From: an uncultured Verrucomicrobia subdivision 3 bacterium
Lineage (GTDB): Bacteria > Verrucomicrobiota > Verrucomicrobiia > Limisphaerales > UBA11358
Assembly (NCBI GenBank): GCA_903872345.1
Contig: CAIQKM010000051.1
Span: forward strand, 1-57,881
DNA length: 57,881 nt
Direction of reading: 5' to 3'
The notes beneath the pieces were generated by a model that worked only from the letters and a program-made list of their open reading frames with translations, did no database searches and was not told where the DNA came from. Made by a program: the position numbers and the translations under genes. Position 1 is the stretch's first letter; each line of letters opens with the position of its first letter. This document shows positions 35,601 to 42,533 of this stretch, in pieces.

Positions 35601-38229
35601 CACGGTGGACACCTCCACCCCCAACCAGGTCAACCTCATCGTCAGCGGCAGCAGCAATCCCAACCTCGTCTGGACCGGCGGCCTGAACGGCAATGTCTGG
35701 GACGTCGCCACCACCACCAACTGGTTTAACGGCACCGGACCCGACGTGTTCTACCAGGAAGATGGCGCGAACTTCACCGACTCCGGCGCCACCAACCCGG
35801 TGGTCAATCTCGCCACCGTGCTGTATCCCACCGCCGTCACCGTGAATTCATCGAGCAACTACACCTTCACCGGCGGCGGCCGCATCAGCGGTCTGGCCAC
35901 CCTGACCAAGAGCGGCACCGGCACCCTCACGCTCACCACCTCCAATGACTTCGCCGGCGGCATCGCGGTAAATGGCGGCGTGTTGCAAGTCGGCAATGGC
36001 AGTACGAATGGCGTCGCCGGCAGCGGCCCCGTCACCAACCTGGCCACCGTCCTTTATTATCGCAACGACACCAACGGCCTGACGCTCGCCAACAACTATT
36101 CCGGCGGCGGCACCTATATCTTCCAAAGCACCGGCACCCTGCTGCAAGGGGCCTACACGCTGACCGGCGATAACAGCGGCATGTCCGGTGCCATGACGGT
36201 CAACGCCGCCCGCATCGGCGCCTCCAGTCAGCTCCATCTCGGCAGCGCCGCCGTGCTCGTCGCCACCAATGGCGGCGAATATTACCTGAGCGCCGTGGAT
36301 ACTTACACCAACGCCTTTATGCTGGCCGGCAGCGGCTGGACCGAAACCGCCGGCAACCTCGGTGCCCTCCGCCTCGGCGGCAATGGCTCGACCGTCACCG
36401 GCCCGGTCACCCTGCTGGGCAATGCCGTCCTCGGCGCTTACAGCTCCGGTGATTCCGGCACCATCAGCGGCAACATCACCGACGGCGGTGCCGGTTACGG
36501 CTTCACCAAGAACGGCGCCGGCACACTGATCCTCACCGGCTCCAACACCTACACTGGCGGCACGCTGGTCACCAACGGCACGCTCAATGTGTACGGCGAC
36601 CAAAGGACCGCCTCCGGCGGCTGGAGCCTACCGTACAATTACAACACCGCCACCCTCAACTTTGAGTCCGGCTCGACCATCCTAGTGCCCGCCGGCAAGC
36701 TGGTTCAGGTCGGCAGTTCGCCCGCCGCCGGCTCGGCCAGCCAGACCTTGAATGCCTTCGGCACCGTGACCAACAATGGCACCACGCTCGTGACCCGCAG
36801 CGGTTTCCTGAACATCAATTCCGGCGGCCTCTGGGTGCAGAACGGCCCGCTCTCCGTGAACCCGCCGTCCGCCTCCGGTTACAGCGCCTTTCTGAGCGTG
36901 AACTCCGGCGCCACGCTAATCTACAACTATACCAACACCATCAAACTGGAACCGTCCACCGCCAACACCGGATTCGGTTCCTTCACCAATTACGGCACCA
37001 TCTACACCGCCCAGGGCTTTGAACGCACCAACAACAACAGCGCCGCCACGCCGGTGCTGGCGTTGAACGGCGGCGTCATTTCGCTCCTGACCAACATCCC
37101 CGCCCTCACCTCCAGCACCCTGGTGAACACCGGCGGCGTGCTCAGCGTACAGCTCCTCGGCAGCGGCGGCGTGATTGACACCCACGGGTTCAACACCACC
37201 ATCAGCAACGTGGTCAGCGGCGCCGGCAGCCTCACCAAAATGGGCGGCGGCACGCTCTCAATGCCCTTCACCAATACGTTCACCGGTGCCACCGTCGTCA
37301 GCAACGGCACCCTGCTCGTTAATGGCAAACTCGCTCCCGGCAGCACCGTGACCGTGGCCACCAACGCCACCCTCGCCGGCATCGGCATCGTCGGCGGCCC
37401 CACCACCATCCAGTGGGGCGGCCTGGTTCAACCCGGTGCGGGCACGCTGACCATTAGCAACCTGACCCTCGGTGCCGGTTCCACGGACATTTCCACCACC
37501 GCCTTCAATCTCGGTGCCGGCGGCAAAATCGCCACCACTTCGCTGTATGTGGCCGGCACCAATGTCGTCAATATTCTCGATTCCGCCCTGACCCTCGGAA
37601 CGAACAACCTGATCACCTACACCTCCATCAGCGGCAACGGCCTCGCCGGCTTCGTGCTCGGCACGCTCCCGGCCAACACCACCGCCATCCTCCAAGATTC
37701 CGGCACCGCCATCCAATTGGTCGTCACGGCTGTGGGTGTGCCGCCCACCGTCACCGCCACCCCGGCCAGCACCAACGTGTATGCCGGAGCCACCGTCGTA
37801 TTCACGGCCACCACCACCGGCACCGCGCCGGTGACCCTCCAATGGTTCGATAACCACACCAACGCCATCGCCGGCGCCACCAATGCCACCCTCACCCTCA
37901 CCAACCTGATCGTGAGCCAGACCGGCAACTACACCGTTGCCGCCACCAACGTGGCCGGCAACGCCTCCGCCCTCGCCGCCCTCACCGTGAATCCGCTGGT
38001 CGCCCCCACCCTGAGCGGTGGCGCCACGCTGGCGAACGGCACCTTCCAGCTCACGTTCAGCGGTCCCGCTGGTGAATCCTTCAAAGTCGTGACCACCACC
38101 AACGTCGCCGCCCCCATCGCCACATGGACTGCGGTCACCAATGGCATCTTCGGCGCCGGTCCGGTGACCTTCGCCGACCCGGCCACCGCCAGCCACTCGC
38201 AGCGTTTCTACCGCGTGACCGCTCCGTAA
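32698..38229 (+). CDS. Giant secreted PATR-repeat surface protein
   Basis: This 1843-residue protein has a signal peptide (WALLLLITVTCCLLASPARA). Almost the whole length is passenger-associated transport repeat material, with units such as LTKNGTGTLIL, LTKSGTGTLTLT, FTGGTTISAGSI, TYTGGTLVTNGTL and a beta-helix 'G-A-G-T-L/TNG-T-L' rhythm. Extra modules begin near residues 480 and 1000 with LVWRGDGG/LVWTGGLNG plus 'WFNGT'. An Ig-like domain lies near residues 1685-1765 (VYAGATVVFTATTTGTAPV), and a C-terminal module ends RFYRVTAP. No catalytic domain and no outer-membrane barrel are visible. It is probably a structural adhesin or matrix protein. A strong terminator follows. Confidence 0.85.
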   Translation: MNAKLSLNHPPARTVSRASRAWALLLLITVTCCLLASPARAILVTWTNAATAVWTNPVAWNPNGVPVATNDYLVSGAFTMQSVDNTNSVFNANSVTVQSGSTLYFYRSNGGTSISATNVFTNTVATTASTLTVSNAIIKLDSSLGSVLHHLKTPLVLKGTNTITYGTTDGYTLDLYLDSPLTGSGSVNLTRSTSGTSHQRDFYLTGDSSGYSGSWTNTGTAAGTTSGTLNFYSTAVSGWGSGNMTLNAYANLTISAAITNPAPRITLNSSTATVTINSASVIGSLSGVASSTATLNSGLTLADNTSTTFAGSLSGAGPLTKNGTGTLILPNVNLNTATNTINAGTLIAAGSVGALTMNKGTTLAPGAAALTAGSLSVNGNLTFNTNSLNLDVSSSTGGGNDSIYVGGNLVLSGVTTVNLNLINGSAAAGPYTIINYSGTLTGGVTNFAIVGSHSATLDFSTPNQINLWFTNGAPRNLVWRGDGGSNYWDAGTSFTWFNGTATDYFGQGDNTTLDDTATNLTVNVVGTVSPGLFVVTNSTNNYVIQGAGAISGGAALLKAGTASLIVSNINAFTGGTTISAGSIIAKNATNSLGTGPVTLGDVNTGTNTVALYVTYKDTFTNAISVTGAGTGTVTIGGDQSGGASGNATTISGPISLNQSLIIDSGNQLDRLHIGGAITGTGNLTLLGGHRIDLGGNNTFSGNVYLQGAGTLFESFSASAIPSTASVDVGAGSTFGNYIDQHIDALTGSGLVEPYAASGTLYVGMNGGSGTFSGILTNNGAYGLTLVKNGGGTETINGADYLTATTVITNGTLAIGAAGSISNSALIAVASGATFDVSAQGGAFTLAPGQTIAGAGSVNGSFITASNATISPGGAGSPNTLTFNNNLTLGGGTILALDLTNTTTAGSAINDQVTVYGNLNLTGTNIISLPALSQQALVTGTYQLISYNGTLTGGAANFVITPVLTRLTLTVDTSTPNQVNLIVSGSSNPNLVWTGGLNGNVWDVATTTNWFNGTGPDVFYQEDGANFTDSGATNPVVNLATVLYPTAVTVNSSSNYTFTGGGRISGLATLTKSGTGTLTLTTSNDFAGGIAVNGGVLQVGNGSTNGVAGSGPVTNLATVLYYRNDTNGLTLANNYSGGGTYIFQSTGTLLQGAYTLTGDNSGMSGAMTVNAARIGASSQLHLGSAAVLVATNGGEYYLSAVDTYTNAFMLAGSGWTETAGNLGALRLGGNGSTVTGPVTLLGNAVLGAYSSGDSGTISGNITDGGAGYGFTKNGAGTLILTGSNTYTGGTLVTNGTLNVYGDQRTASGGWSLPYNYNTATLNFESGSTILVPAGKLVQVGSSPAAGSASQTLNAFGTVTNNGTTLVTRSGFLNINSGGLWVQNGPLSVNPPSASGYSAFLSVNSGATLIYNYTNTIKLEPSTANTGFGSFTNYGTIYTAQGFERTNNNSAATPVLALNGGVISLLTNIPALTSSTLVNTGGVLSVQLLGSGGVIDTHGFNTTISNVVSGAGSLTKMGGGTLSMPFTNTFTGATVVSNGTLLVNGKLAPGSTVTVATNATLAGIGIVGGPTTIQWGGLVQPGAGTLTISNLTLGAGSTDISTTAFNLGAGGKIATTSLYVAGTNVVNILDSALTLGTNNLITYTSISGNGLAGFVLGTLPANTTAILQDSGTAIQLVVTAVGVPPTVTATPASTNVYAGATVVFTATTTGTAPVTLQWFDNHTNAIAGATNATLTLTNLIVSQTGNYTVAATNVAGNASALAALTVNPLVAPTLSGGATLANGTFQLTFSGPAGESFKVVTTTNVAAPIATWTAVTNGIFGAGPVTFADPATASHSQRFYRVTAP

Positions 38230-38246
38230 ATTCAGCGCCCGTCTTC

Positions 38247-38281
38247 AAGGGCCGGGAAGCCACCGCTTCCCGGCCCTTTTT
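38247..38281 (+). terminator. Rho-independent terminator
   Basis: Perfect 14-bp arms AAGGGCCGGGAAGC (38247-38260) and GCTTCCCGGCCCTT (38265-38278) enclose a CACC loop, and the stem runs into TTTTT. It lies 18 bp after the stop of the giant gene. Confidence 0.92.
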
Positions 38282-38292
38282 ATATTCCGTTC

Positions 38293-38313
38293 GATGTTGG
38301 ATGTTGGATGTTC
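38293..38313. repeat. 7-bp tandem repeat (GATGTTG)
   Basis: Three copies of GATGTTG, the last ending in C, lie just after the terminator. Its minus-strand translation gives a HPTSNIE-like string. Such strings turn up as mis-annotated peptides in verrucomicrobial data, so it is probably a dispersed intergenic repeat type. Confidence 0.6.
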
Positions 38314-38385
38314 CCGTTTCCATTCGGCAAACCCTCTCTTTCCAAACCCGTGCGAATGCGTTAGATTAGGCACCATTTTCGAATC

Positions 38386-39738
38386 ATGCCGAGTGTTTTT
38401 ATCAAGACTTACGGTTGCCAGATGAACGAGCGCGACAGCGAAGCCGTCGCCGCCCAGCTCGTCGCCAAAGGCTATACCCTGGCCCGTTCCGAGGGCGCGG
38501 CGGATGTCGTGCTGCTCAACACGTGCAGCGTGCGCGATTTCGCCGAGCAAAAGGCCATCAACAAAATGCGCAATGTCGCCGGCACCGCCCGCAGCGAGAA
38601 ACGCACCCAGATTTTGGGTTTCATGGGCTGCATGGCCCAGAGCCGCGGCAAGGAACTGATTGACCGCCTGCCCGACGTGGATCTCGTGCTCGGCACCCAG
38701 AAATTTCATCGCGCCGCCGAATACTTGGATGAACTGCTCGCCGGCAAACGCGACAAAATTGTGGACGTCGAGGCCGAAGCCAAAAGCGAAGCCGCCATCC
38801 GCGAGCATTTGGTGAACGGCAGTTCCAAGACCGCCACCTCCGCCTTCGTCAGCATTATGCAGGGCTGCAACCAGCATTGCACCTTTTGCATCGTGCCCGC
38901 CACGCGCGGCGAGGAACGCAGCCGCACCATTCCCGATATCGTCGCCGAATGTCGCGAACTCGTCGGCCGCGGCGTAAAGGAAATCACCCTGCTCGGCCAA
39001 ATCGTTACCAGCTACGCGAAACGCGACCTCCCCATTCTCGACGGCAAGTCCCCGTTCGTGCAATTGCTCGACGCCGTGCATGAAATCGAAGGACTCGAAC
39101 GCATCCGCTTCACCTCGCCGCATCCGAAGGGTTACGGCGACGACCTCGCGGAAGCCTACGCCCGCCTGCCCAAACTCTGTGAGAGCGCCCACATTCCGCT
39201 CCAGAGTGGCAGCGACCGCATTCTGAAACTGATGCATCGCGGCTACACGCGCGAACGTTTCCTGGGCATCATCCAGAAACTCCGCCAGGCCAAGCCCGGC
39301 ATCGGCATTACCACGGACATCATCGTCGGCTTCCCCGGCGAGACCGAGGAAGATTTCGAGCAAACCCTCTCGCTGTGCCGCGAAATCGCCTTCGACAACG
39401 CCTACATTTTTAAATATTCCGAGCGCCGCGACACCCCCGCCGCCGACATGCCCGACCAGGTGCCGCAGGAGATCCGCGAGGAACGCAATCACCGCCTGCT
39501 GGAACTGGTGAACGAAATTGCCGCGCGCAAGTACGACGCATTCATCGGTCAGACCGTGCAAATCCTGGTGGAAGGCCCCAGCAAGAAAAACCCCGCCCGT
39601 TTCACCGGTCGCACCCGCTGCAACCGCATCGTCCTCTTCGACGGCTCCGAACGCCATCGCGGCCAGCTCATGGACGTCCTGATCGAACGCACCGGCTCCT
39701 TCACCCTCTACGGCAACCCAGCCATCGTGAATTTATAA
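38386..39738 (+). CDS. miaB: tRNA-2-methylthio-N6-dimethylallyladenosine synthase
   Basis: This 450-residue methylthiotransferase converts i6A37 to ms2i6A37 in tRNAs reading UNN codons. The N-terminal MTTase domain has the three auxiliary-cluster cysteines in KTYGCQMNERDSE, LNTCSVRDFAEQK and FMGCMAQ. The radical SAM motif is GCNQHCTFCIVP (CxxxCxxC). The C-terminal TRAM domain starts near residue 380 (IGQTVQILVEG). The conserved LLGQNVNSY segment reads LLGQIVTSY here, a mild departure. Length and order are normal. The upstream leader lacks a Shine-Dalgarno sequence. It is convergent with the rRNA-modification gene across a long inverted repeat. Confidence 0.95.
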   Translation: MPSVFIKTYGCQMNERDSEAVAAQLVAKGYTLARSEGAADVVLLNTCSVRDFAEQKAINKMRNVAGTARSEKRTQILGFMGCMAQSRGKELIDRLPDVDLVLGTQKFHRAAEYLDELLAGKRDKIVDVEAEAKSEAAIREHLVNGSSKTATSAFVSIMQGCNQHCTFCIVPATRGEERSRTIPDIVAECRELVGRGVKEITLLGQIVTSYAKRDLPILDGKSPFVQLLDAVHEIEGLERIRFTSPHPKGYGDDLAEAYARLPKLCESAHIPLQSGSDRILKLMHRGYTRERFLGIIQKLRQAKPGIGITTDIIVGFPGETEEDFEQTLSLCREIAFDNAYIFKYSERRDTPAADMPDQVPQEIREERNHRLLELVNEIAARKYDAFIGQTVQILVEGPSKKNPARFTGRTRCNRIVLFDGSERHRGQLMDVLIERTGSFTLYGNPAIVNL

Positions 39739-39744
39739 TACCCC

Positions 39745-39822
39745 GTAGCAGCCGACGTGAGGAGGCTCATTAATAAAAGAGCGTTTCCAATAATTTTTGA
39801 GCCTCCTCACGTCGGCTGCTAC
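39745..39822. repeat. Perfect 25-bp inverted repeat (REP/MITE-like or bidirectional terminator)
   Basis: Positions 39745-39769 (beginning GTAGCAGCCGACGTG) are the exact reverse complement of 39798-39822, with a 28-bp AT-rich centre. It lies between convergent genes 6 bp after the miaB stop. A perfect 25-bp arm is more than a terminator needs and looks like a REP or miniature inverted-repeat element. It would act as a terminator in both directions. Confidence 0.85.
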
Positions 39823-39838
39823 TTCTTTATCGAGCACC

Positions 39839-41434
39839 TCACCCCACCCTCACCCACACTGTCTTAAGATACGCCGGCTCGCCCCGGCTCACCGGAAAAT
39901 CCGGCGGCTGCGGCACATAATGCGGCTTCAGGATTTTACGGCCCGCCGCGCGGATCGCAGTCTGAACCGCGACCATGAAATCCTCCGGCGGCCAGTCCGC
40001 CGCATTCGTGGAAGCCAATAACACGCCGCCCGGTTTCACCAGCGGAAGTGCGGCGGTCACCAGCCGGCCATAATCTTTGTCCGCGCGAAACACGCCGTTT
40101 TCTTTCGACTGCGAAAACGTCGGCGGATCCAACACCACGGCGTCGAACGCGCGCCCCTTCTTCGCCAGTCGCCGCAGCCAGTCAAACGCGTCGCCAAAAA
40201 TAAAATCATGCGCCGCCGGGTCGAGCCCGTTCAGCGCGAAATTGCGCCGGCCCCATTCGAGATACTTTTTGGACAGATCCAGACTCGTCGTCCGCGCGCC
40301 CGCCTTTGCCGCGCACACGGAGAAACCGCACGTGTACGCAAACACATTGAGCACCTCCGTCTGCCCCGGCACCACCGGCAGGGAGAAATCGGCCGCGACA
40401 TGACCGACCAGAAACCGCCGCCGATTGTCGCGCTGATCCAAAAACAGCCCCACGGAATAACCCTCCGAAAAACTCAGCTCAAACCGCACGCCATTCTCGC
40501 GCATCTCAAACCGTTCCGGCGCGGCCGCGCCCAGCACCGGCTGCGGACACACCTGCGCCGTGGTGGTGCGCCGCACCTGGCGCGACAGCACCTTGTGATA
40601 CGCCCCGCGCGCGCCGCAATCTTTCAAAAGCCGCGAGAGTTCTTCCATTTGCGCCGTGCTCAGGGGTTGGTCTGATTGCGACAGCAAAAAATCGCCCAAC
40701 CGTTCCACGAACCAGCCTGGCCAGCCATCGCTCGCCCCGTGAATCAGCCGGAACGCATCCGTGGCCGCCGACTCAATCACCGCCGTGCGCAAGGCCATTC
40801 GTGCGTGCGCCGAAAAATTCGCCGGCGCGGAAAAGGTCACCTTTTCCCCCGTGGCCGGATGCGCAAAGGCAATCTCCGCCGCGTGCAAAAAAACCCGCGC
40901 CGCCGGCTCCCCGCCATACAGCGTGTCTCCCAAAATCGGAAAACCATTCTCAGCCGCATGCACCCGAATCTGATGCGTCCGCCCGGTGAACGGCTCCGCA
41001 AAAACCGCTTTCAGTGACCGGTCCTTCAATTCACCCGCCCCCTCCGGAGCCGGCGAAAAACGCGTCTCCGCCGGTTCACCCCCGGGACGGCTCGCATATT
41101 TTTCACCCAGCCGCAACAGCGTGGATTTCACGGTCAGTTCCTTGGCCGGCGCCGTGCCCGCCGTGAGCAGCAGATATTTCTTATGCACTTCGCGCCGCGT
41201 GAACTGTTCGGTAAGCGACCGGTTGGCCAGCGGCGTTTTGCCAAAGACCAGCACCCCGCTCGTCTCCTTGTCCAGCCGGTGCAGGATCGCCAGCGACGCC
41301 CAGCGCGGCTCGCGGTGCCGAAGCCAGTCGTAAATGCCTTCCCCTGCGTACGGGCTCGGCGCATGCGTGTTCCAGCCGGCCGGCTTGCAAACCGCCAGCA
41401 GGTGTTCATCTTCAAAGATCACGCACGGTGCCAT
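39839..41434 (-). CDS. Fused pseudouridine synthase and RlmI-like SAM methyltransferase
   Basis: This protein of about 531 residues has two enzyme halves. Residues 1-230 form an RluA/RsuA-type pseudouridine synthase with catalytic Asp in ILHRLDKETSG and FTGRTHQIRVHAAENG. Residues 235-531 form a class I SAM-dependent methyltransferase like RlmI/RlmK: GYSVGLFLDQRDNR, VLNVFAYTCGFSVCAA for SAM binding, and VLDPPTFSQSK as the catalytic DPP motif. Both halves would modify rRNA. I use the ATG at 41434 (MAPCVIFEDEH); an ATG at 41449 adds five residues. Both domains retain key residues, so the fusion is probably active as a bifunctional enzyme. Confidence 0.88.
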   Translation of the reverse strand: MAPCVIFEDEHLLAVCKPAGWNTHAPSPYAGEGIYDWLRHREPRWASLAILHRLDKETSGVLVFGKTPLANRSLTEQFTRREVHKKYLLLTAGTAPAKELTVKSTLLRLGEKYASRPGGEPAETRFSPAPEGAGELKDRSLKAVFAEPFTGRTHQIRVHAAENGFPILGDTLYGGEPAARVFLHAAEIAFAHPATGEKVTFSAPANFSAHARMALRTAVIESAATDAFRLIHGASDGWPGWFVERLGDFLLSQSDQPLSTAQMEELSRLLKDCGARGAYHKVLSRQVRRTTTAQVCPQPVLGAAAPERFEMRENGVRFELSFSEGYSVGLFLDQRDNRRRFLVGHVAADFSLPVVPGQTEVLNVFAYTCGFSVCAAKAGARTTSLDLSKKYLEWGRRNFALNGLDPAAHDFIFGDAFDWLRRLAKKGRAFDAVVLDPPTFSQSKENGVFRADKDYGRLVTAALPLVKPGGVLLASTNAADWPPEDFMVAVQTAIRAAGRKILKPHYVPQPPDFPVSRGEPAYLKTVWVRVG

Positions 41435-41637
41435 GCCTAATGAAAGCATGTTTGACCCTGCGATAGAAAGCGTCGAATTCAGGCTGGAACGGTCGGCGGG
41501 AATGATTAACGCAAATTTTATCGGTGCAAAGTTGACATTGTCAGGACCACCAATAGCATTGTGTTGAATTTCAGTTTGTTATACGAATATTTAAGCGCCA
41601 TTCCGAAAAGTTTAGACGTTATTTAACCACCAATCAT

Positions 41638-42174
41638 ATGAGCGAATTCAGCGAGAGTTATCATCTCCGATCCGAACGGCTTGAAGATGCCATCGAGTTG
41701 TTGCGACGGGCCAAACGCAAAGGATACGTTTATCAGCCGGTCAACGGCTGGATCACGTTTACGGTTGAAGCTGGTCAATTTGAGCCGGACATGCGGGTCG
41801 TTGCGGCGGCGAATCAGCCGCTCTTGCATTATGTCTGCGCTGAAGACCACGGTTGGAATTTCACGCTATTTGATCAGGCCAATGTTGTCAGCGCCTATCG
41901 CTGCGACTGGGACAACGAAATCAACATTGACGATTCCAAGTATGAGCGGGATGTCCTCCTGCCGTTTGTCCCGGCGGGGCAACTTGCAGTTTTTGACGAC
42001 TTTGAGAGCCGCTTGCAACCGCAGGATTTTGATGAATTATTTGAGGCAGAACCGGCCAAGCTTTTCGCTCAGGCCATCGGTTTGGAGCATTACGATTGGA
42101 CCTCTTATAGGGGCATGGACAATGCTTTCCACGATTCAACTTCAGATAACTCTGATATGACCGAGGTGGCATAA
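41638..42174 (+). CDS. Hypothetical soluble protein
   Basis: This is a 178-residue acidic protein beginning MSEFSESYHLRSERLEDAIE. It contains mixed alpha/beta segments (GWITFTVEAGQF, HGWNFTLFDQ, LAVFDDFESR), a profile somewhat like proteins of type VI/toxin-immunity neighbourhoods, but no family is recognised. The upstream 200 bp are AT-rich compared with the rest. It is followed by a small membrane protein gene. The rather plain codon use is consistent with a real gene, possibly acquired. Confidence 0.65.
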   Translation: MSEFSESYHLRSERLEDAIELLRRAKRKGYVYQPVNGWITFTVEAGQFEPDMRVVAAANQPLLHYVCAEDHGWNFTLFDQANVVSAYRCDWDNEINIDDSKYERDVLLPFVPAGQLAVFDDFESRLQPQDFDELFEAEPAKLFAQAIGLEHYDWTSYRGMDNAFHDSTSDNSDMTEVA

Positions 42175-42235
42175 TCCCGTTGGCACGGTTCGCACAATCG
42201 GATCGGCATTTTGTTTTAACGTTCATGCCTCGCTT

Positions 42236-42409
42236 ATGAATCTTTTCAACCTCCGTACGGTTACCCAAATCACCGTTCAGCCGCTGGCAATGATCTTTTT
42301 TATGCGAGCCATGAATTGGGATATTTTTGTGTCAGCCGGGTTGGCGGCATTGGCGGCCCTGCTGGCAGGTTTTGGTGTTTATTTTATCCAAAAACGGAAG
42401 GTTCAATAG
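42236..42409 (+). CDS. Small membrane protein (57 residues)
   Basis: The ATG at 42236 gives MNLFNLRTVTQITVQPLAMI, then FVSAGLAALAALLAGFGVYF as a clear membrane helix, and a basic tail IQKRKVQ. The first half is also partly hydrophobic. It lies 61 bp after the 178-residue gene on the same strand and may be its partner. It is too short for family assignment. Confidence 0.5.
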   Translation: MNLFNLRTVTQITVQPLAMIFFMRAMNWDIFVSAGLAALAALLAGFGVYFIQKRKVQ

Positions 42410-42476
42410 CGTCGAGATAAGAAATTGGTTGAACTTAGTATCCGTGGGTTCTCGCAAACTTTGAATTGCTGGGCAT

Positions 42477-42507
42477 AAAAAAAGCGTGCGCCCCAAGGGG
42501 CGCACGC
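42477..42507 (-). terminator. Rho-independent terminator (minus strand)
   Basis: GCGTGCGCCCC and GGGGCGCACGC form a perfect 11-bp stem with a minimal loop (42484-42507). On the minus strand a run of seven T follows. It ends the transcript of the RG-rich gene whose stop is at 42534. Confidence 0.92.
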
Positions 42508-42533
42508 TCGTGAGAATTGCTTCTTCCAGACGA

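Noticed and set aside
32698..38229. Type V autotransporter with a C-terminal barrel
   Set aside because: The C-terminus is an Ig-like domain plus a short FYR-ending module. No amphipathic barrel strands are seen.
38245..39657. Antisense frame over miaB ending in an EHPTSNIE-like string
   Set aside because: miaB is certain on the plus strand. The string comes from the 7-bp intergenic repeat.
41560..42240. Integron cassette with attC-like ends around the 178-residue gene
   Set aside because: GTTATTTAAC and TTTTAACGTT motifs are present on both sides, but no paired attC arms or integron integrase are visible.
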